Source: Bradyrhizobium sp. CSS354 (GTDB taxonomy: Bacteria; Pseudomonadota; Alphaproteobacteria; Rhizobiales; Xanthobacteraceae). From it: a stretch of DNA of 64,000 nucleotides. Position 1 is the first letter of the stretch. Every line of letters begins with the position of its first letter. Of the stretch, positions 27,128 to 36,579 are shown one piece after another. Location: contig NZ_JAACFU010000004.1 of NCBI RefSeq assembly GCF_029051725.1, positions 372,001-436,000 of the forward strand. Reading direction: 5' to 3'. The notes under the pieces were generated by a model. It did not search any database, had not been told where the DNA came from, and saw only the letters and a list, made by a program, of their open reading frames with translations. The position numbers and the translations under genes are program-made.

Positions 27128-27709
27128 TCAAATGCCGCGCCGGACGTGGGTGGGAACGCTGACGTCCGCAAGCCTGACCGGGTCTTCGTCCTGATCCACC
27201 GCCACGTACTGGCCGTGCCAGTAGGCCAGCGCTGCGTTGCGGGTCGAATTCCTGACGTCTAGCACCCGCCCGATGACGATGCCGTGCGAATGGCGCTCGA
27301 TGATCTCCTCGACTTCGCAATCGACGGCGGACAATGCGCCAACCAGCAGCGGAACACCCGAGACCGCGGTCCCCCATCTGGCGCCCGCGAAACGATCGGC
27401 CCCCTTGAGCCCGCCCTTGCCGGCAAAGCGCTCGGCGATGTCGAGCTGATCGGCTGCTAGGATGTTCACGCCGAAGGCGCCATGGCGCCGGATCAGCGGG
27501 ACGGAGGAGGCGTCGCGGTTGATGCTGACGATCAGCGTCGGCGGATCGACCGAGAACGAGCTGACCGAGGTGACCGTCATGCCGGTGATGTCCTTGCCCC
27601 GTCCGGCGGTGATGACGCTGACACCGCCGGTGAGGTGGCGCATGGCGCCGCGGAAATCGGCGGACGAGACGGGGATTTCAGTCATGAGATCGCGGGGCAC
27701 TACATTCAT
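27128..27709 (-). CDS. Flavin reductase family protein, likely FMN reductase partner of SsuD
   Basis: This 193-residue protein belongs to the HpaC/DIM6-type flavin reductases: FRGAMRHLTGGVSVITAG, GMTVTSVSSFSVDPPTLIVSINRDAS, FGVNILAADQ and a C-terminal ...ALAYWHGQY. Such enzymes supply FMNH2 to two-component monooxygenases. It is the last gene of the ssu cluster, 31 bases after ssuB, and probably takes the place of SsuE, which belongs to a different fold. GGGGAG lies before the ATG. Confidence 0.88.
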   Translation of the reverse strand: MNVVPRDLMTEIPVSSADFRGAMRHLTGGVSVITAGRGKDITGMTVTSVSSFSVDPPTLIVSINRDASSVPLIRRHGAFGVNILAADQLDIAERFAGKGGLKGADRFAGARWGTAVSGVPLLVGALSAVDCEVEEIIERHSHGIVIGRVLDVRNSTRNAALAYWHGQYVAVDQDEDPVRLADVSVPTHVRRGI

Positions 27710-27740
27710 GGCATACTCCCCGAACCGGGGTTCCCTCTAT

Positions 27741-28577
27741 TTAGGTACGATCGTCCGCCGACAAAAGGTGGCTCAGGATCGAGCCTTCGAGACCCGCGAG
27801 CTCGGCCGAGCCGCGTTGGCGGGGCCGGCCCGTGTTAACCACGACGTCATGGGCGATCCGCCCTTCCTCGATCACCAGCACCCGGTCAGCGAGCGCGACG
27901 GCCTCGGCGACATCGTGGGTCACCAGGATCGCGGTAAAGCCCTGGTCGCGCCAGACGCGCTCCAGCAACCGCTGCATCGAGATGCGGGTCAACGCGTCCA
28001 GCGCGCCGAGCGGCTCGTCAAAGGCGAGCACACGGGGGCGCGAGACCAGCGCGCGGGCTAGGGCTACGCGCTGCTTCTGGCCGCCCGACAGCACAGACGG
28101 CCACTGGTCGCGCTTGTCGGCGAGCCCGACTTCGGTCAGCGCCTTCTCCGCGCGCGAATGCGCGTCGGACGAGGCGCGATCGCGGCCTAGGCCGACCTCG
28201 ACATTCGAGAGAACGCGGGCCCACGGCAACAGCCGGGGCTCCTGGAACATCACGCGGATATCCTCGGGCTTCACGGCGTCACCGAGCGAGATGCTGCCGG
28301 CGTCGAACTTTTCGAGGCCGGCAATGAGACGCAGCAGCGTGCTCTTGCCGCAGCCGCTTTTGCCGACGATGGCGACGAACTGGCCGGCGGGGATGTGCAG
28401 ATCGATTCCGCGCAGCACCTCGTTGTCGCCGTAGGATTTGCGCAGGCCGCGGATGCTGAGCGGCAGGCCAGAGGCCTGCACCGGGCGCTCCTCGCGCACT
28501 ACGCGGGCGTGAGGCGCGAAATTGGCGCGGCTGGCGATCTCGGTTTCCGGAAGGGAGGTACGAAGGGCTGTCTGCAT
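27741..28577 (-). CDS. ssuB: Aliphatic sulfonate ABC transporter ATP-binding protein SsuB
   Basis: The protein is 278 residues from ATG 28577. Walker A is [12 protein letters not shown] near residue 75, the Q-loop [10 protein letters not shown] near 120, the signature [15 protein letters not shown] near 168 and Walker [13 protein letters not shown] near 188, with H-loop [10 protein letters not shown]. The [10 protein letters not shown] motif is typical of the nitrate/sulfonate/taurine subfamily. The N-terminal 40 residues are variable. It powers the SsuABC importer. A much longer in-frame reading upstream runs through ssuC in another frame and is rejected. Confidence 0.93.
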   Translation of the reverse strand: MQTALRTSLPETEIASRANFAPHARVVREERPVQASGLPLSIRGLRKSYGDNEVLRGIDLHIPAGQFVAIVGKSGCGKSTLLRLIAGLEKFDAGSISLGDAVKPEDIRVMFQEPRLLPWARVLSNVEVGLGRDRASSDAHSRAEKALTEVGLADKRDQWPSVLSGGQKQRVALARALVSRPRVLAFDEPLGALDALTRISMQRLLERVWRDQGFTAILVTHDVAEAVALADRVLVIEEGRIAHDVVVNTGRPRQRGSAELAGLEGSILSHLLSADDRT

Positions 28578-28597
28578 GTGATTTCCAGTATGTCTGA

Positions 28598-29404
28598 TCA
28601 ACGTTTCTGGAAGGCGGGGTGCCAGGAGAGCGTCAGGCGCTCCAGCACGCGGGAGGCGCTGTCGGCGAGCTTGCCGAGCAGCGCGTAGATCAGGATCGAG
28701 AGCACCACGACGTCGATCAACATGAACTCGCGCGCCTGCATCGCCATGTAACCGAGGCCAGAGGACGCCGCGATGGTCTCGGCGACGATCAGGGTCAGCC
28801 ACATGATGCCGAGCGCGAAGCGGATGCCGACGAAGATCGAGGGCAGCGCGCCCGGGAAGATCACCCGGCGAAACAGCTCGCCATCGGTCATGCCGTAGAT
28901 GCGACCCATCTCGATCAGCTGCGGGTCGACGGTGCGGATGCCGTGCAGCGTGTTGAGGTAGATCGGGAAGAACACGCCGAGCGCCACGAGGAACAGCTTC
29001 GCGCTCTCGTCGATGCCGAACCACAGGATGACCAGCGGGATCAGCGCCAGATGCGGCACGTTGCGCACCATCTGCAGCGTCGTATCCGTGAGCTTGGCCG
29101 AGAGCTGCGACAGCCCGTTGGCGAGGCCAAACGCGAAGCCGATGCTGCCGCCGATCAAAAAGCCGATGGAGGCGCGCCAGAACGAGACCCAGATGTTGCG
29201 CACGAGCTCGCCGGAGAGCAGCAGCTGCCAGCCTGCAAGCAAGACGTCGCTCGGCGCCGGCAACACCCGCGTCGGCACGAAGCCGGTGACGCTGGCGACC
29301 TGCCAGATCGCGATGATGGCGAGCGGCACGATCCACTGGATCAGGCCGTCGACGCGCGGCAGGCGCAAACTGCGCGGAAGTGAAACGCTGTCGATCAGGC
29401 TCAT
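28598..29404 (-). CDS. ssuC: Aliphatic sulfonate ABC transporter permease SsuC
   Basis: This 268-residue inner-membrane permease has about six hydrophobic segments. The BPD_transp_1 region includes [38 protein letters not shown] and the EAA-like loop [27 protein letters not shown]. This form is typical of SsuC/TauC/NrtB. Its ATG overlaps the ssuD stop by four bases (ATGA), and ssuB follows after 20 bases, so the genes are cotranscribed. Confidence 0.94.
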   Translation of the reverse strand: MSLIDSVSLPRSLRLPRVDGLIQWIVPLAIIAIWQVASVTGFVPTRVLPAPSDVLLAGWQLLLSGELVRNIWVSFWRASIGFLIGGSIGFAFGLANGLSQLSAKLTDTTLQMVRNVPHLALIPLVILWFGIDESAKLFLVALGVFFPIYLNTLHGIRTVDPQLIEMGRIYGMTDGELFRRVIFPGALPSIFVGIRFALGIMWLTLIVAETIAASSGLGYMAMQAREFMLIDVVVLSILIYALLGKLADSASRVLERLTLSWHPAFQKR

Positions 29405-30558
29405 GATTGCGACACCTGCTGCTGCGGACGATAGTCACTGCCGACCGTTTCACCAAAAGGACCACCGTTGAAGTGAAGCCTGGTCACGTTGCTGGGCTGC
29501 TCCAGCGAGAGCAGCGGAAACACCAGCTCGGCGAAGCGATAGGCTTCCTCCAGATGCGGGTAGCCCGACATGATGAAGGTATCGATGCCGATGTCCTGGT
29601 ACTCCCTAATGCGGGCCGCGACCGTCTGGGCGTCGCCGACCAGTGCCGTGCCGGCGCCGCCGCGCACGAGGCCGACGCCGGCCCACAGGTTCGGGGCGAT
29701 CTCGAGCCTGTCGCGCTTGCCGCCATGGAGCTGCGCCATGCGCTGCTGGCCGACCGAATCCATTCGCGCGAAGTTCTTCTGCGCGGTCGCGATGGTCTCG
29801 TCGCTGACATGCTTGATCAGCTCATTGGCCGCACGCCAGGCCGCGTCGCTGGTCTCGCGGACAATCACGTGGAGCCGGATGCCGAACGATAGTTTTCGGC
29901 CGCGTGCGGCGGCCACTTCCCTCACCTTCGCGACCTTCTCCGCAACCAGCGCCGGCGGCTCGCCCCAGGTGAGATATTTGTCGACGGTGTCGACAGCGAC
30001 GTCGATGCCGGCATCCGACGAGCCGCCGAAATAGAGCGGCGGACGCGGCGACTGCACCGGCGGAAACAGCAGCTTGCCGCCCTCGACATGGATGTGCTTG
30101 CCCTCGACATTGACGGTCTTGCCGGCGAGCAGCTCGCTATACACGTTGAGGAACTCTCGGGTGACCTCGTAGCGCTCGTCATGGGCCAGGATGATGCCGT
30201 CGCCCTTGTTCTCGACGGGATCGCCGCCGGTGACGACGTTGACCAGAAGCCGGCCGTTGGTGATGCGGTCGAGCGTCGCGGTCATGCGCGCGGCCACGCT
30301 CGGCGATTGCAAGCCCGGCCTGACCGCCACGAGATAGCGCAGTCGCTCGGTGAACGGCGCGACCGAGGAGGCGACGATCCAGGAATCCTCGCAGGATCGC
30401 CCGGTCGGCAGCAGCACGCCGAAATAGCCGAGTTGATCGGCGGCCTGCGCGATCTGGCGCAGATAGTTGAAATTGACCTCGCGGCCGCCGATGCCGGTGC
30501 CGAGATAGCGGCCGTCGCCATGGGTCGGCAGAAACCAGAGGATGTTGGCGTTGCTCAT
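29401..30558 (-). CDS. ssuD: FMNH2-dependent alkanesulfonate monooxygenase SsuD
   Basis: This 385-residue bacterial luciferase-like enzyme releases sulfite from alkanesulfonates, giving an aldehyde, for use as a sulfur source. Family motifs include [15 protein letters not shown] at the N-terminus, [30 protein letters not shown] and [13 protein letters not shown]. Length and motif order match SsuD. It needs reduced FMN from a reductase, probably the gene at 27128. It sits between the 28-codon ORF and ssuC. Confidence 0.96.
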   Translation of the reverse strand: MSNANILWFLPTHGDGRYLGTGIGGREVNFNYLRQIAQAADQLGYFGVLLPTGRSCEDSWIVASSVAPFTERLRYLVAVRPGLQSPSVAARMTATLDRITNGRLLVNVVTGGDPVENKGDGIILAHDERYEVTREFLNVYSELLAGKTVNVEGKHIHVEGGKLLFPPVQSPRPPLYFGGSSDAGIDVAVDTVDKYLTWGEPPALVAEKVAKVREVAAARGRKLSFGIRLHVIVRETSDAAWRAANELIKHVSDETIATAQKNFARMDSVGQQRMAQLHGGKRDRLEIAPNLWAGVGLVRGGAGTALVGDAQTVAARIREYQDIGIDTFIMSGYPHLEEAYRFAELVFPLLSLEQPSNVTRLHFNGGPFGETVGSDYRPQQQVSQS

Positions 30559-30574
30559 GGATGTGCTCCGATAA

Positions 30575-30661
30575 CTAGCCGTAAGTCGTTCCGACCGCGG
30601 CAGCGACGATGCCGATCGACATAACGATGGCTGCGATTACGCGTTGAACGATACGCCTCAT
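30575..30661 (-). CDS. 28-residue hydrophobic micro-ORF inside the ssu operon
   Basis: An ATG at 30661 is preceded by AAAGGG with 7 bases spacing. It opens a 28-codon frame with a basic start ([17 protein letters not shown]) and a hydrophobic run ([11 protein letters not shown]), ending in TAG 16 bases before the ssuD start. The layout (good ribosome binding site, positive-inside hydrophobic helix, tight spacing in an operon) suggests a translated membrane micropeptide or an element coupling ssuA and ssuD expression. No known family is recognised. Confidence 0.5.
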   Translation of the reverse strand: MRRIVQRVIAAIVMSIGIVAAAVGTTYG

Positions 30662-30699
30662 GTTCAAACCCTTTGAGATGGGGAGATTGGTGGGCACGA

Positions 30700-31650
30700 T
30701 CAGGCTGCCGGGTTGCGCCAGACGATGTCGCGGATCACGATTGGCTTCGGGATCAGGCCGAGCTTGTGGAAGCGGTCGGCGACACCCTGCTGGGTCGTGA
30801 CGATGTCGTCGGTGACCGGGCCGACCACGAAATTCGCGCGATTGGCAGCGACGATCTGGATGTCCAGTGGGACGCCGGTGATCGCGGCGAGCGATTTGGC
30901 GACCTCGTCGCGGTGTTGTTCGGCCCATTGACCGGCCGCGGTCGTCACATCGATGATCTGCTGCAGGATGGCGCCGTTGTTCTTCGCGAAATCGCGATTG
31001 GCGATGAAGAAGGAGTTGGTCTTGGTGACGTCGCGCGCATTGATCAGGATGCGGCCGCCCTGCTTGGTCTCGCCGATCGCGAAATACGGATCCCAGATCG
31101 CCCAGGCCTCGATGCTGCCATTGGCAAACGCAGGCCCGGCATCCGGCGGCGTCAGATAGACCGGCGTGATGTCGGCATAGGTGAGGCCCGCTTTCTCCAG
31201 CGTCTGCACGACGATGTTGTGGGCGCTGGATCCCTTGGTGAAGCCGACGCGCTTGCCCTTCAGGTCGGCGATGGCGCGGATCGGCGAGTCCTTCGGCACC
31301 AGGATGCCCTGCCCGTTGGTGATCGGCTGGCCGGCGGCATAGACGATCGCCGCGCCCGCGGCCTGGGCGAACACCGGCGGGGAATCCCCGCCCGAGCCGA
31401 AATCGACGCTGCCGACATTCATCGCCTCCATCATCGGAGGTCCCGACGAGAACTCGACCCATTTCACGTCGATGCCAAAGGGCGCGAAATGTTTTTCCAG
31501 GGCGGCCTGCTGACGCGTGATAACGAGCACGCCGGTCTTCTGGTAGCCGATACGAATTTCCTTCACCGCGCCTTGTGCTTTGGCACTTGAAGCGAAGGCG
31601 GCGGCTGCCGCAGTTCCAGCGGATAGTTTGAGAAAGTCCCGACGTTGCAT
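30700..31650 (-). CDS. ssuA: Aliphatic sulfonate-binding periplasmic protein SsuA
   Basis: This 316-residue solute-binding protein has a Tat-type leader (MQRRDFLKLSAGTAAAAAFA, cleavage near AKA-QG). The SsuA/TauA fold shows IRIGYQKTGVLVITRQQ, FSSGPPMMEAMNVGSVDFG, GDSPPVFAQAAGA and LKGKRVGFTKGSSAHN. It captures sulfonates in the periplasm for SsuBC. GGGAG lies just upstream of the ATG. It is the first gene of the ssu operon. Confidence 0.95.
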   Translation of the reverse strand: MQRRDFLKLSAGTAAAAAFASSAKAQGAVKEIRIGYQKTGVLVITRQQAALEKHFAPFGIDVKWVEFSSGPPMMEAMNVGSVDFGSGGDSPPVFAQAAGAAIVYAAGQPITNGQGILVPKDSPIRAIADLKGKRVGFTKGSSAHNIVVQTLEKAGLTYADITPVYLTPPDAGPAFANGSIEAWAIWDPYFAIGETKQGGRILINARDVTKTNSFFIANRDFAKNNGAILQQIIDVTTAAGQWAEQHRDEVAKSLAAITGVPLDIQIVAANRANFVVGPVTDDIVTTQQGVADRFHKLGLIPKPIVIRDIVWRNPAA

Positions 31651-32010
31651 CCGACACTCCCGACCGCGTGCGGCCGTCCTTCATTCGTGCTCGGGAATGA
31701 TGGTGCGGCTTATCGGAGGTGTCGAGACGCGCGGAAAAATAGCGATGCAGGCACTGCGCGCGTGGCAGAGCGCATGATTAATCTTTCAATCCACGGAGCG
31801 AATGCAGCGGATATTTTTCCGCACGCGAATGTGAAAAAACGCGCGCGCCCGGCCGAGATAAAAAAAATCGCGAAAACAACCCCATGCACAGTAGCCGGGC
31901 CGTGCGAAAACAATGACTTACGCATTATCCGAAATGCGTTTGACTCGTCGGGCAAAACAGGAGCAGGATGTCATCATGGCGGCGTTGCGGATGGACCGGT
32001 CCTTGCCGGA
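31651..32010. other. Intergenic stretch with the ssu promoter region
   Basis: About 360 bases lie between the ssuA start and the end of the P450 gene. The centre is AT-richer than its surroundings, with A-runs near 31835-31885. A short minus-strand frame (31710-31955) lacks any motif and is not supported. The ssu promoter and operator should be here, but I see no site I can name with confidence. Confidence 0.5.
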
Positions 32011-33189
32011 CTAATGCAGCCACCTCACCGGCAGGTTTTGCAGCCCCCGAAACGCCCAGCCGCCGATCCGCACCGGTTCGTCGTCGGCGATCTCGAGCCG
32101 GCTCGCACGGGCGAACAATGTCGGCAGTGCGACGTCGGCGATCATGGCACGGGAGGCCCAGGCGCCGGCGCAGAAATGCGGGCCGGCGCCGAACGCGACG
32201 CTCTTGGCCGTGTCACGCCGCACGTCGAACTGATCGGCGCGCTCGAAATGCTTCTCGTCGCGATTGGCGGAGCCGAACATCAGGAATACGCGTTCATCGG
32301 TTTCGAATGCGACGTCGCGGATGGTCCACGGCTTTGCGATGCGTCGCGGCGACATGCCGATCGGCGAGATCCAGCGGGCATATTCCTCGAAGGCCTGGAG
32401 CCACGTCACCTCGCCCTTGCGCACGAGATCGAGCTGGTCGGGATGGGTCAGCAGCGCCCACACCGTGCCGGCGATCGCCTTGCGCGGCTCGTTCTGACCG
32501 CCTGAGATCGCCAGTTTCACGTTCGCGCGCACGCTCGCCATCGCCATCCCCGACGCGAGCAGCACGCCGAGGATGCTCTGGTCGGGATGCTTGCGCATCA
32601 CCGGCAGGATGTCGTCGATGGCGGCATCGATGCCTGACGTCGCCGCATGACAGCGCGCCTCGACCGCGGGATCGCCGGCGTAGTTGGCGATGCCCTCGAT
32701 CATGCCCTGTGACCAGGCGTCCATGTCCGCAAAGCCGATATTGGTGAGGCCGGTGATCGACTTCAGGCATTCGCCCGAGAACGGCAGCGCGAAGTCGCGC
32801 ATGAAATCGATGCGCCCGGGCTCGATCGCGTCAACGATGCGGTTGGCATGGGCCTGGAACAGCGCGCTCCAGTGCGCCTTCACCGTCTTCGGCGACACCG
32901 TCGGAAACATCGCGCGGCGCTCGACCTGGTGCGCCTCGCCGTCCTTGCGCATCATGTTGTGGCCCATCAGCCGGTTCATCAGGCCTGCAGGCTGGTGCGA
33001 GGAGAAGACGTCGATCTGTTTCTCGGAGATCGAGATGTCGTCGCGGCACGTCAGCAGCGTCGAGCCGAGCTGCGGCACGAAGGCGATTGGCGCTTCTTTC
33101 CGCATCTTTGCGAGCATCGGATAGGGATCGGCCCAGAATGCGGCCGGGTCGATGTCGATGCGCGGCGCCGTGCTCAAGCTTCGCTCCAT
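32011..33189 (-). CDS. Cytochrome P450 without the usual I-helix threonine
   Basis: This 392-residue soluble bacterial P450 has the heme-binding loop SVAFGAGPHFCAGAWASR, with the ligand cysteine near residue 341, and the ExxR motif in FEEYARW. The I-helix near residue 232 reads KLAISGGQNEPRKAI, so the usual acid-threonine pair of [AG]Gx[DE]T is replaced by an NEP sequence. Such variants occur in some bacterial P450s and change oxygen activation. The substrate is unknown, and no ferredoxin or reductase gene is adjacent. A LuxR-type regulator lies just upstream on the same strand. Confidence 0.93.
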   Translation of the reverse strand: MERSLSTAPRIDIDPAAFWADPYPMLAKMRKEAPIAFVPQLGSTLLTCRDDISISEKQIDVFSSHQPAGLMNRLMGHNMMRKDGEAHQVERRAMFPTVSPKTVKAHWSALFQAHANRIVDAIEPGRIDFMRDFALPFSGECLKSITGLTNIGFADMDAWSQGMIEGIANYAGDPAVEARCHAATSGIDAAIDDILPVMRKHPDQSILGVLLASGMAMASVRANVKLAISGGQNEPRKAIAGTVWALLTHPDQLDLVRKGEVTWLQAFEEYARWISPIGMSPRRIAKPWTIRDVAFETDERVFLMFGSANRDEKHFERADQFDVRRDTAKSVAFGAGPHFCAGAWASRAMIADVALPTLFARASRLEIADDEPVRIGGWAFRGLQNLPVRWLH

Positions 33190-33254
33190 TGCTGTTCACC
33201 GCCAAGGCTAGCGGCTTCAGGAGGCGCCGTCTGTCCCCAGCGATTGGGACAGCT

Positions 33255-34043
33255 TCAGTTCAGGCTGCGCGGGCCGGCGAGCAGGCGTAGCACGATCGCA
33301 AACAGCTCGCTTTGCGAGGAGATGCCGAGCCGCTCATAGGCGCGCTTGCGATAGGTCAGCGTCGAATGCAGGCTGATGCCGAGCGCTTGCGAGATCGCCT
33401 CGGAGCTGAAGCCGGAGAGGATCCGCCGGCAAACGTCCTGCTCGCGCGGGGTGAGGCTGGCGAGCGGCGCGCGCGTCGCGAAGAGCGCGGCGAGAGACTG
33501 CTCGGTCGTTGCCGCCGAGCTGTGCTGGAAATGGCGTGCCACGCTCGCACTGATGGCCGGTGCGATGGCCTGAAGCCGCGCACGCTGGACGTCGCTGAAG
33601 CGGCCCTGGACAGCGATGCGATAGAAGTTGACGTAGAAGCAGGTGTCGTCGACCCAGATCGCGGTCGCGCATTTGTCGACGATGCCGGAATCCACAAAGA
33701 ACAGTTTTCGGTAGCGGGCGCCGTACATGCGCGGCGCGAAGGAGGGCAGCACGAGCGTCGCGCGGCCCTCGCCGTCGAACAGCGCATCGCGGTTGGGATC
33801 GGATTGGTGGAACTGCCCGGCATAGGCGGCGCCGAGATCGCCGCCGATCGGGATGTTGCCGGCATCGAGCAGGCAGTGTGCGGCGCCCGCGCGGCTCAGC
33901 GAAAACACCATGCAATGCCCGACCCCGGCCTCCCGGCGCAGTGTATCGATCAGGATATCAGGGAAATTCGGTCGACCGATGGCGAGCACCGCGGGCGTGA
34001 CATCGCCAGCTGCCGGATTTGCGGGCGTCCCGTGAGGGCGCAT
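33255..34043 (-). CDS. LuxR-type helix-turn-helix transcriptional regulator
   Basis: This 262-residue protein has a C-terminal GerE/LuxR DNA-binding domain near residues 193-255 (SLTPREQDVCRRILSGFSSEAISQALGISLHSTLTYRKRAYERLGI). The N-terminal 180 residues are a sensory region without a recognised autoinducer-binding signature. It ends 65 bases before the P450 start on the same strand, so it may regulate, or be cotranscribed with, the P450. No luxI-like gene is seen. Confidence 0.85.
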   Translation of the reverse strand: MRPHGTPANPAAGDVTPAVLAIGRPNFPDILIDTLRREAGVGHCMVFSLSRAGAAHCLLDAGNIPIGGDLGAAYAGQFHQSDPNRDALFDGEGRATLVLPSFAPRMYGARYRKLFFVDSGIVDKCATAIWVDDTCFYVNFYRIAVQGRFSDVQRARLQAIAPAISASVARHFQHSSAATTEQSLAALFATRAPLASLTPREQDVCRRILSGFSSEAISQALGISLHSTLTYRKRAYERLGISSQSELFAIVLRLLAGPRSLN

Positions 34044-34159
34044 CGTTTTCTCCCCATCGCCTTTTGATGAAATTTATCAGCAATGGCCGCGCAGCGGAAG
34101 GCGGGTGTCGCCGGATATCTGCCGCAACGTCGCCGAGGCAGGCGGACGAAGGGAGCGCC

Positions 34160-34519
34160 TCAGTCGGCACTTTTTCGCAAAATCTTGTCCATTGCCTTTC
34201 CCTTGGCCAGCTCATCGATCAGCTTGTCCAGGTAGCGGATCTCTCGCATCGTCGGCTCTTTGACATCCTCGACCCGGACGCCGCAAACCACGCCTGTGAT
34301 CAGGGTTCGCGAAGGATTGATCTTCGGAGCCTTCGCAAAGAAGGTTTCAAAGTCCGTCCGCTGTTCCAGTTGGGCTTCCAGCTCCTTCTGACCATAGCCT
34401 GTCAACCATGAGATGACCTGATCGACCTCTGCTTTGGTGCGTCCTTTCTTCTCCGCCTTCGCAACGTAAAGCGGGTAAACGCTTGCGAAGCTGGTGGTAT
34501 AGATCCGGTGTTTTGTCAT
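34160..34519 (-). CDS. DUF2200 domain protein
   Basis: The protein is 119 residues from ATG 34519, with the DUF2200 pattern [39 protein letters not shown], then [38 protein letters not shown]. The family is small, cytoplasmic and of unknown function. A GTG at 34555 would add 12 residues that do not look like the family. It follows the LLM-class monooxygenase gene on the same strand after 37 bases and may be cotranscribed. Confidence 0.85.
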   Translation of the reverse strand: MTKHRIYTTSFASVYPLYVAKAEKKGRTKAEVDQVISWLTGYGQKELEAQLEQRTDFETFFAKAPKINPSRTLITGVVCGVRVEDVKEPTMREIRYLDKLIDELAKGKAMDKILRKSAD

Positions 34520-34556
34520 GAGCATTCCGGGATCGCTTGTTGCAGGACGTGACACC

Positions 34557-35762
34557 CTACCCCGCAGCCGCCTTCGCTGGCGCGACGCTGACGGCGAGCT
34601 TACCGTAGCGGTCGGTGAAGGCCTCCGTGTCGATTTCCTCGAGCTTGATCTCGCCGCTCATGACGCCTTGCTTCCACGCCGCCTGCGCCGGATCGTTCTG
34701 GAATTCCGGCATCACCTCGCGGCCAAACAGCTCCAGCGATTCGCAGATGTGCTCGTGGCTGTTCTTGCCCGCCTGGTTGAGCAAAATGACCTGGTCGATA
34801 TGCGAGCCCTGGAAGCGCTTCAGCTTCCTGCGGATCGTCTCGGGCGAGCCGATCAGGCCGCCGCGCAGCGCGGCCTCCTGGGCCTCCGGATTGTCGCGTT
34901 TCCACTTGTTGTATTCGTCCCACATGTTGACGGTGTAGGGCGCCGGACGCTGGCGATTCTGCGAGGCGCCGTAGAAGCGCAACGCGAACTGGAAGAAGGT
35001 GGCGCCGTCGGCCCGGGCGCGGGCCTCCTCGTCCGTCTTCGCGCACATGAAGAACGACACCAGCGCCATGTTCGGGTTGATCTCGTAGTCGGCGAGCTTG
35101 GCGAGCCGCTTGGTCATGGCGTTGTAATAGGCGTGCACCCATGCATGCGCGGCATCCGCGCTGACGAACTGGAAGCCGAGCGCGCCAAAGCCGTGCCGTC
35201 CCGCGCGTTCGATGGTCTGTAGTTGCGAGCAGGCCATCCACAATGGCGGATGCGGCTTCTGCACCGGCTTCGGCACGACGTTGCGCAACGGGATGTCGAA
35301 ATATTTGCCGTGGTGCTCGCTTCCCGCGTCCTTGAACATCGGGAAGATCGCGGCGACGGCTTCCTCGAACACCTCCTTCTTGGTCTCCATGTCGCGGCCG
35401 AACGGCGTCAGCTCGGTGATGGAGGCGCTCTCGCCCATGCCGAATTCGCAGCGGCCGTTGGAGAGCAGGTCGAGCACCGCGACGCGCTCGGCGACACGTG
35501 CAGGGTGGTTGGTGGTGAGCTGGAGGATGCCGTGGCCGAGCCGGATGTTCCTGGTGCGCTGGCTCGCGGCTGCGAGAAACGATTCCGGCGAGGGCGAGTG
35601 CGAGTATTCTTCGAGAAAGTGATGCTCGACAACCCAGGCGTGGTCGTAGCCGAGCCCGTCGGCAAGCTCCATCTGCGAGAGCGCGTTCTGGTAGAGGCTG
35701 AGCTCGTCGCCGGCCACCCACGGACGTGGCCGTTGCAGCTCATAGAAGATGCCGAACTTCAT
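34557..35762 (-). CDS. LLM class flavin-dependent oxidoreductase
   Basis: This 401-residue luciferase-like monooxygenase begins [15 protein letters not shown]. It has [33 protein letters not shown], then RIRLGHGI-type and [18 protein letters not shown] motifs of the family. Such enzymes use FMNH2 or F420 and oxygen on a hydrophobic substrate; the substrate cannot be told from sequence. It is upstream of DUF2200 and divergent from napE. Confidence 0.88.
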   Translation of the reverse strand: MKFGIFYELQRPRPWVAGDELSLYQNALSQMELADGLGYDHAWVVEHHFLEEYSHSPSPESFLAAASQRTRNIRLGHGILQLTTNHPARVAERVAVLDLLSNGRCEFGMGESASITELTPFGRDMETKKEVFEEAVAAIFPMFKDAGSEHHGKYFDIPLRNVVPKPVQKPHPPLWMACSQLQTIERAGRHGFGALGFQFVSADAAHAWVHAYYNAMTKRLAKLADYEINPNMALVSFFMCAKTDEEARARADGATFFQFALRFYGASQNRQRPAPYTVNMWDEYNKWKRDNPEAQEAALRGGLIGSPETIRRKLKRFQGSHIDQVILLNQAGKNSHEHICESLELFGREVMPEFQNDPAQAAWKQGVMSGEIKLEEIDTEAFTDRYGKLAVSVAPAKAAAG

Positions 35763-35935
35763 GACGCCGTCTCTCCCAATTTTTTTGCCCGCTTATTTTG
35801 TTGCGCTCATCTTAATGCGCGAGGCAGCGCTGTCTACGAGAACACAATTCCGCCGTGCGGGAGATCGATTTTCGCGCATACGTCGCCACGCGCGGTCCGA
35901 GAAGCCGCGCTGCGACAATCCGGCGGCCTGACGGA

Positions 35936-35949
35936 TTGATCCAGATCAA
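35936..35949. promoter_or_regulatory. FNR/FixK-type box upstream of napEDABC
   Basis: TTGAT-CCAG-ATCAA is a perfect FNR/CRP-family palindrome 87 bases before the napE start. In Bradyrhizobium, FixK2 activates nap genes at low oxygen through such a site. The assignment to FixK2 is from that precedent. Confidence 0.85.
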
Positions 35950-36036
35950 GGCGTCGGTGGCCCTGCTGCATCTAAAATGCAGCAAGGCAACGGCCCGGAT
36001 GCCGTCCCAATCCCCACATTTCAGACGAGACCGAAT

Positions 36037-36222
36037 ATGTCGGCCCCCGACGACGCGACTTCGCGCGTGCGCCGCAAGCGCATGGAGATTTTCGCATTCC
36101 TGTTCCTGACCGCAATCGTGATGCCGGTCCTCGCGGTCGGAACGGTCGGCTCATACGGGCTCGGCGTCTGGATCTACCAGATGTTCGCCGGCCCTCCCGG
36201 CCCGCCGCCCTCGCCGCATTGA
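36037..36222 (+). CDS. napE: Periplasmic nitrate reductase membrane protein NapE
   Basis: This 61-residue protein has a basic N-terminus (VRRKRMEIFAF) and one membrane helix (LFLTAIVMPVLAVGTVGSYGLGVWIYQM), as in NapE. Its role in the Nap system is unclear. ATG 36037 is chosen over an upstream in-frame start because the NapE family begins here. It is the first gene of the napEDABC operon and overlaps the upstream reading of napD. Confidence 0.9.
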   Translation: MSAPDDATSRVRRKRMEIFAFLFLTAIVMPVLAVGTVGSYGLGVWIYQMFAGPPGPPPSPH

Positions 36223-36248
36223 TCTCCTCGAAGCGAAAGACAGGCATC

Positions 36249-36563
36249 ATGGCCGAATCCAAACTCAACCGCCGCGCCTTGATCACCGGCCGGGTGCTCA
36301 GCGCCGACCGCATCGTCGCGCCGCCCGGTTGCGAAATCGCCAGCATCATCGTGCAGGCCCGCCCCGAGCGTCTGGACCAGCTGGAAGCCGCGATCACCGC
36401 CCTTGCCGGCTGCGAGATTCACGGCCGCGACGCGCGAGGAAAACTCGTCGTCGTGACCGAGGCGCCTGATTCCGGCAGCCTCGGCACGCTGCTCAACACC
36501 ATCCAGTCGCTGCCCGACGTCTATTCGGCGGCGTTGGTCTTTCACGCCATCGAAACGGCTTAA
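36249..36563 (+). CDS. napD: NapA chaperone NapD
   Basis: This 104-residue protein starts [15 protein letters not shown] and has the NapD ferredoxin-like pattern: [41 protein letters not shown] and [19 protein letters not shown]. NapD binds the Tat leader of NapA in the cytoplasm and is needed for its maturation. ATG 36249 is preferred to an upstream ATG at 36219 that overlaps napE. Confidence 0.93.
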   Translation: MAESKLNRRALITGRVLSADRIVAPPGCEIASIIVQARPERLDQLEAAITALAGCEIHGRDARGKLVVVTEAPDSGSLGTLLNTIQSLPDVYSAALVFHAIETA

Positions 36564-36579
36564 GGCCGGGAGAGTCGTC

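Noticed and set aside
27741..29465. 574-codon frame that would fuse ssuB to an upstream reading of ssuC
   Set aside because: Only the last 278 codons are SsuB. The upstream part is ssuC sequence in a wrong frame, and ssuC has its own clear frame.
31710..31955. 81-codon minus-strand frame upstream of ssuA
   Set aside because: No ribosome binding site, motif or coding-like composition; it lies in the promoter region.
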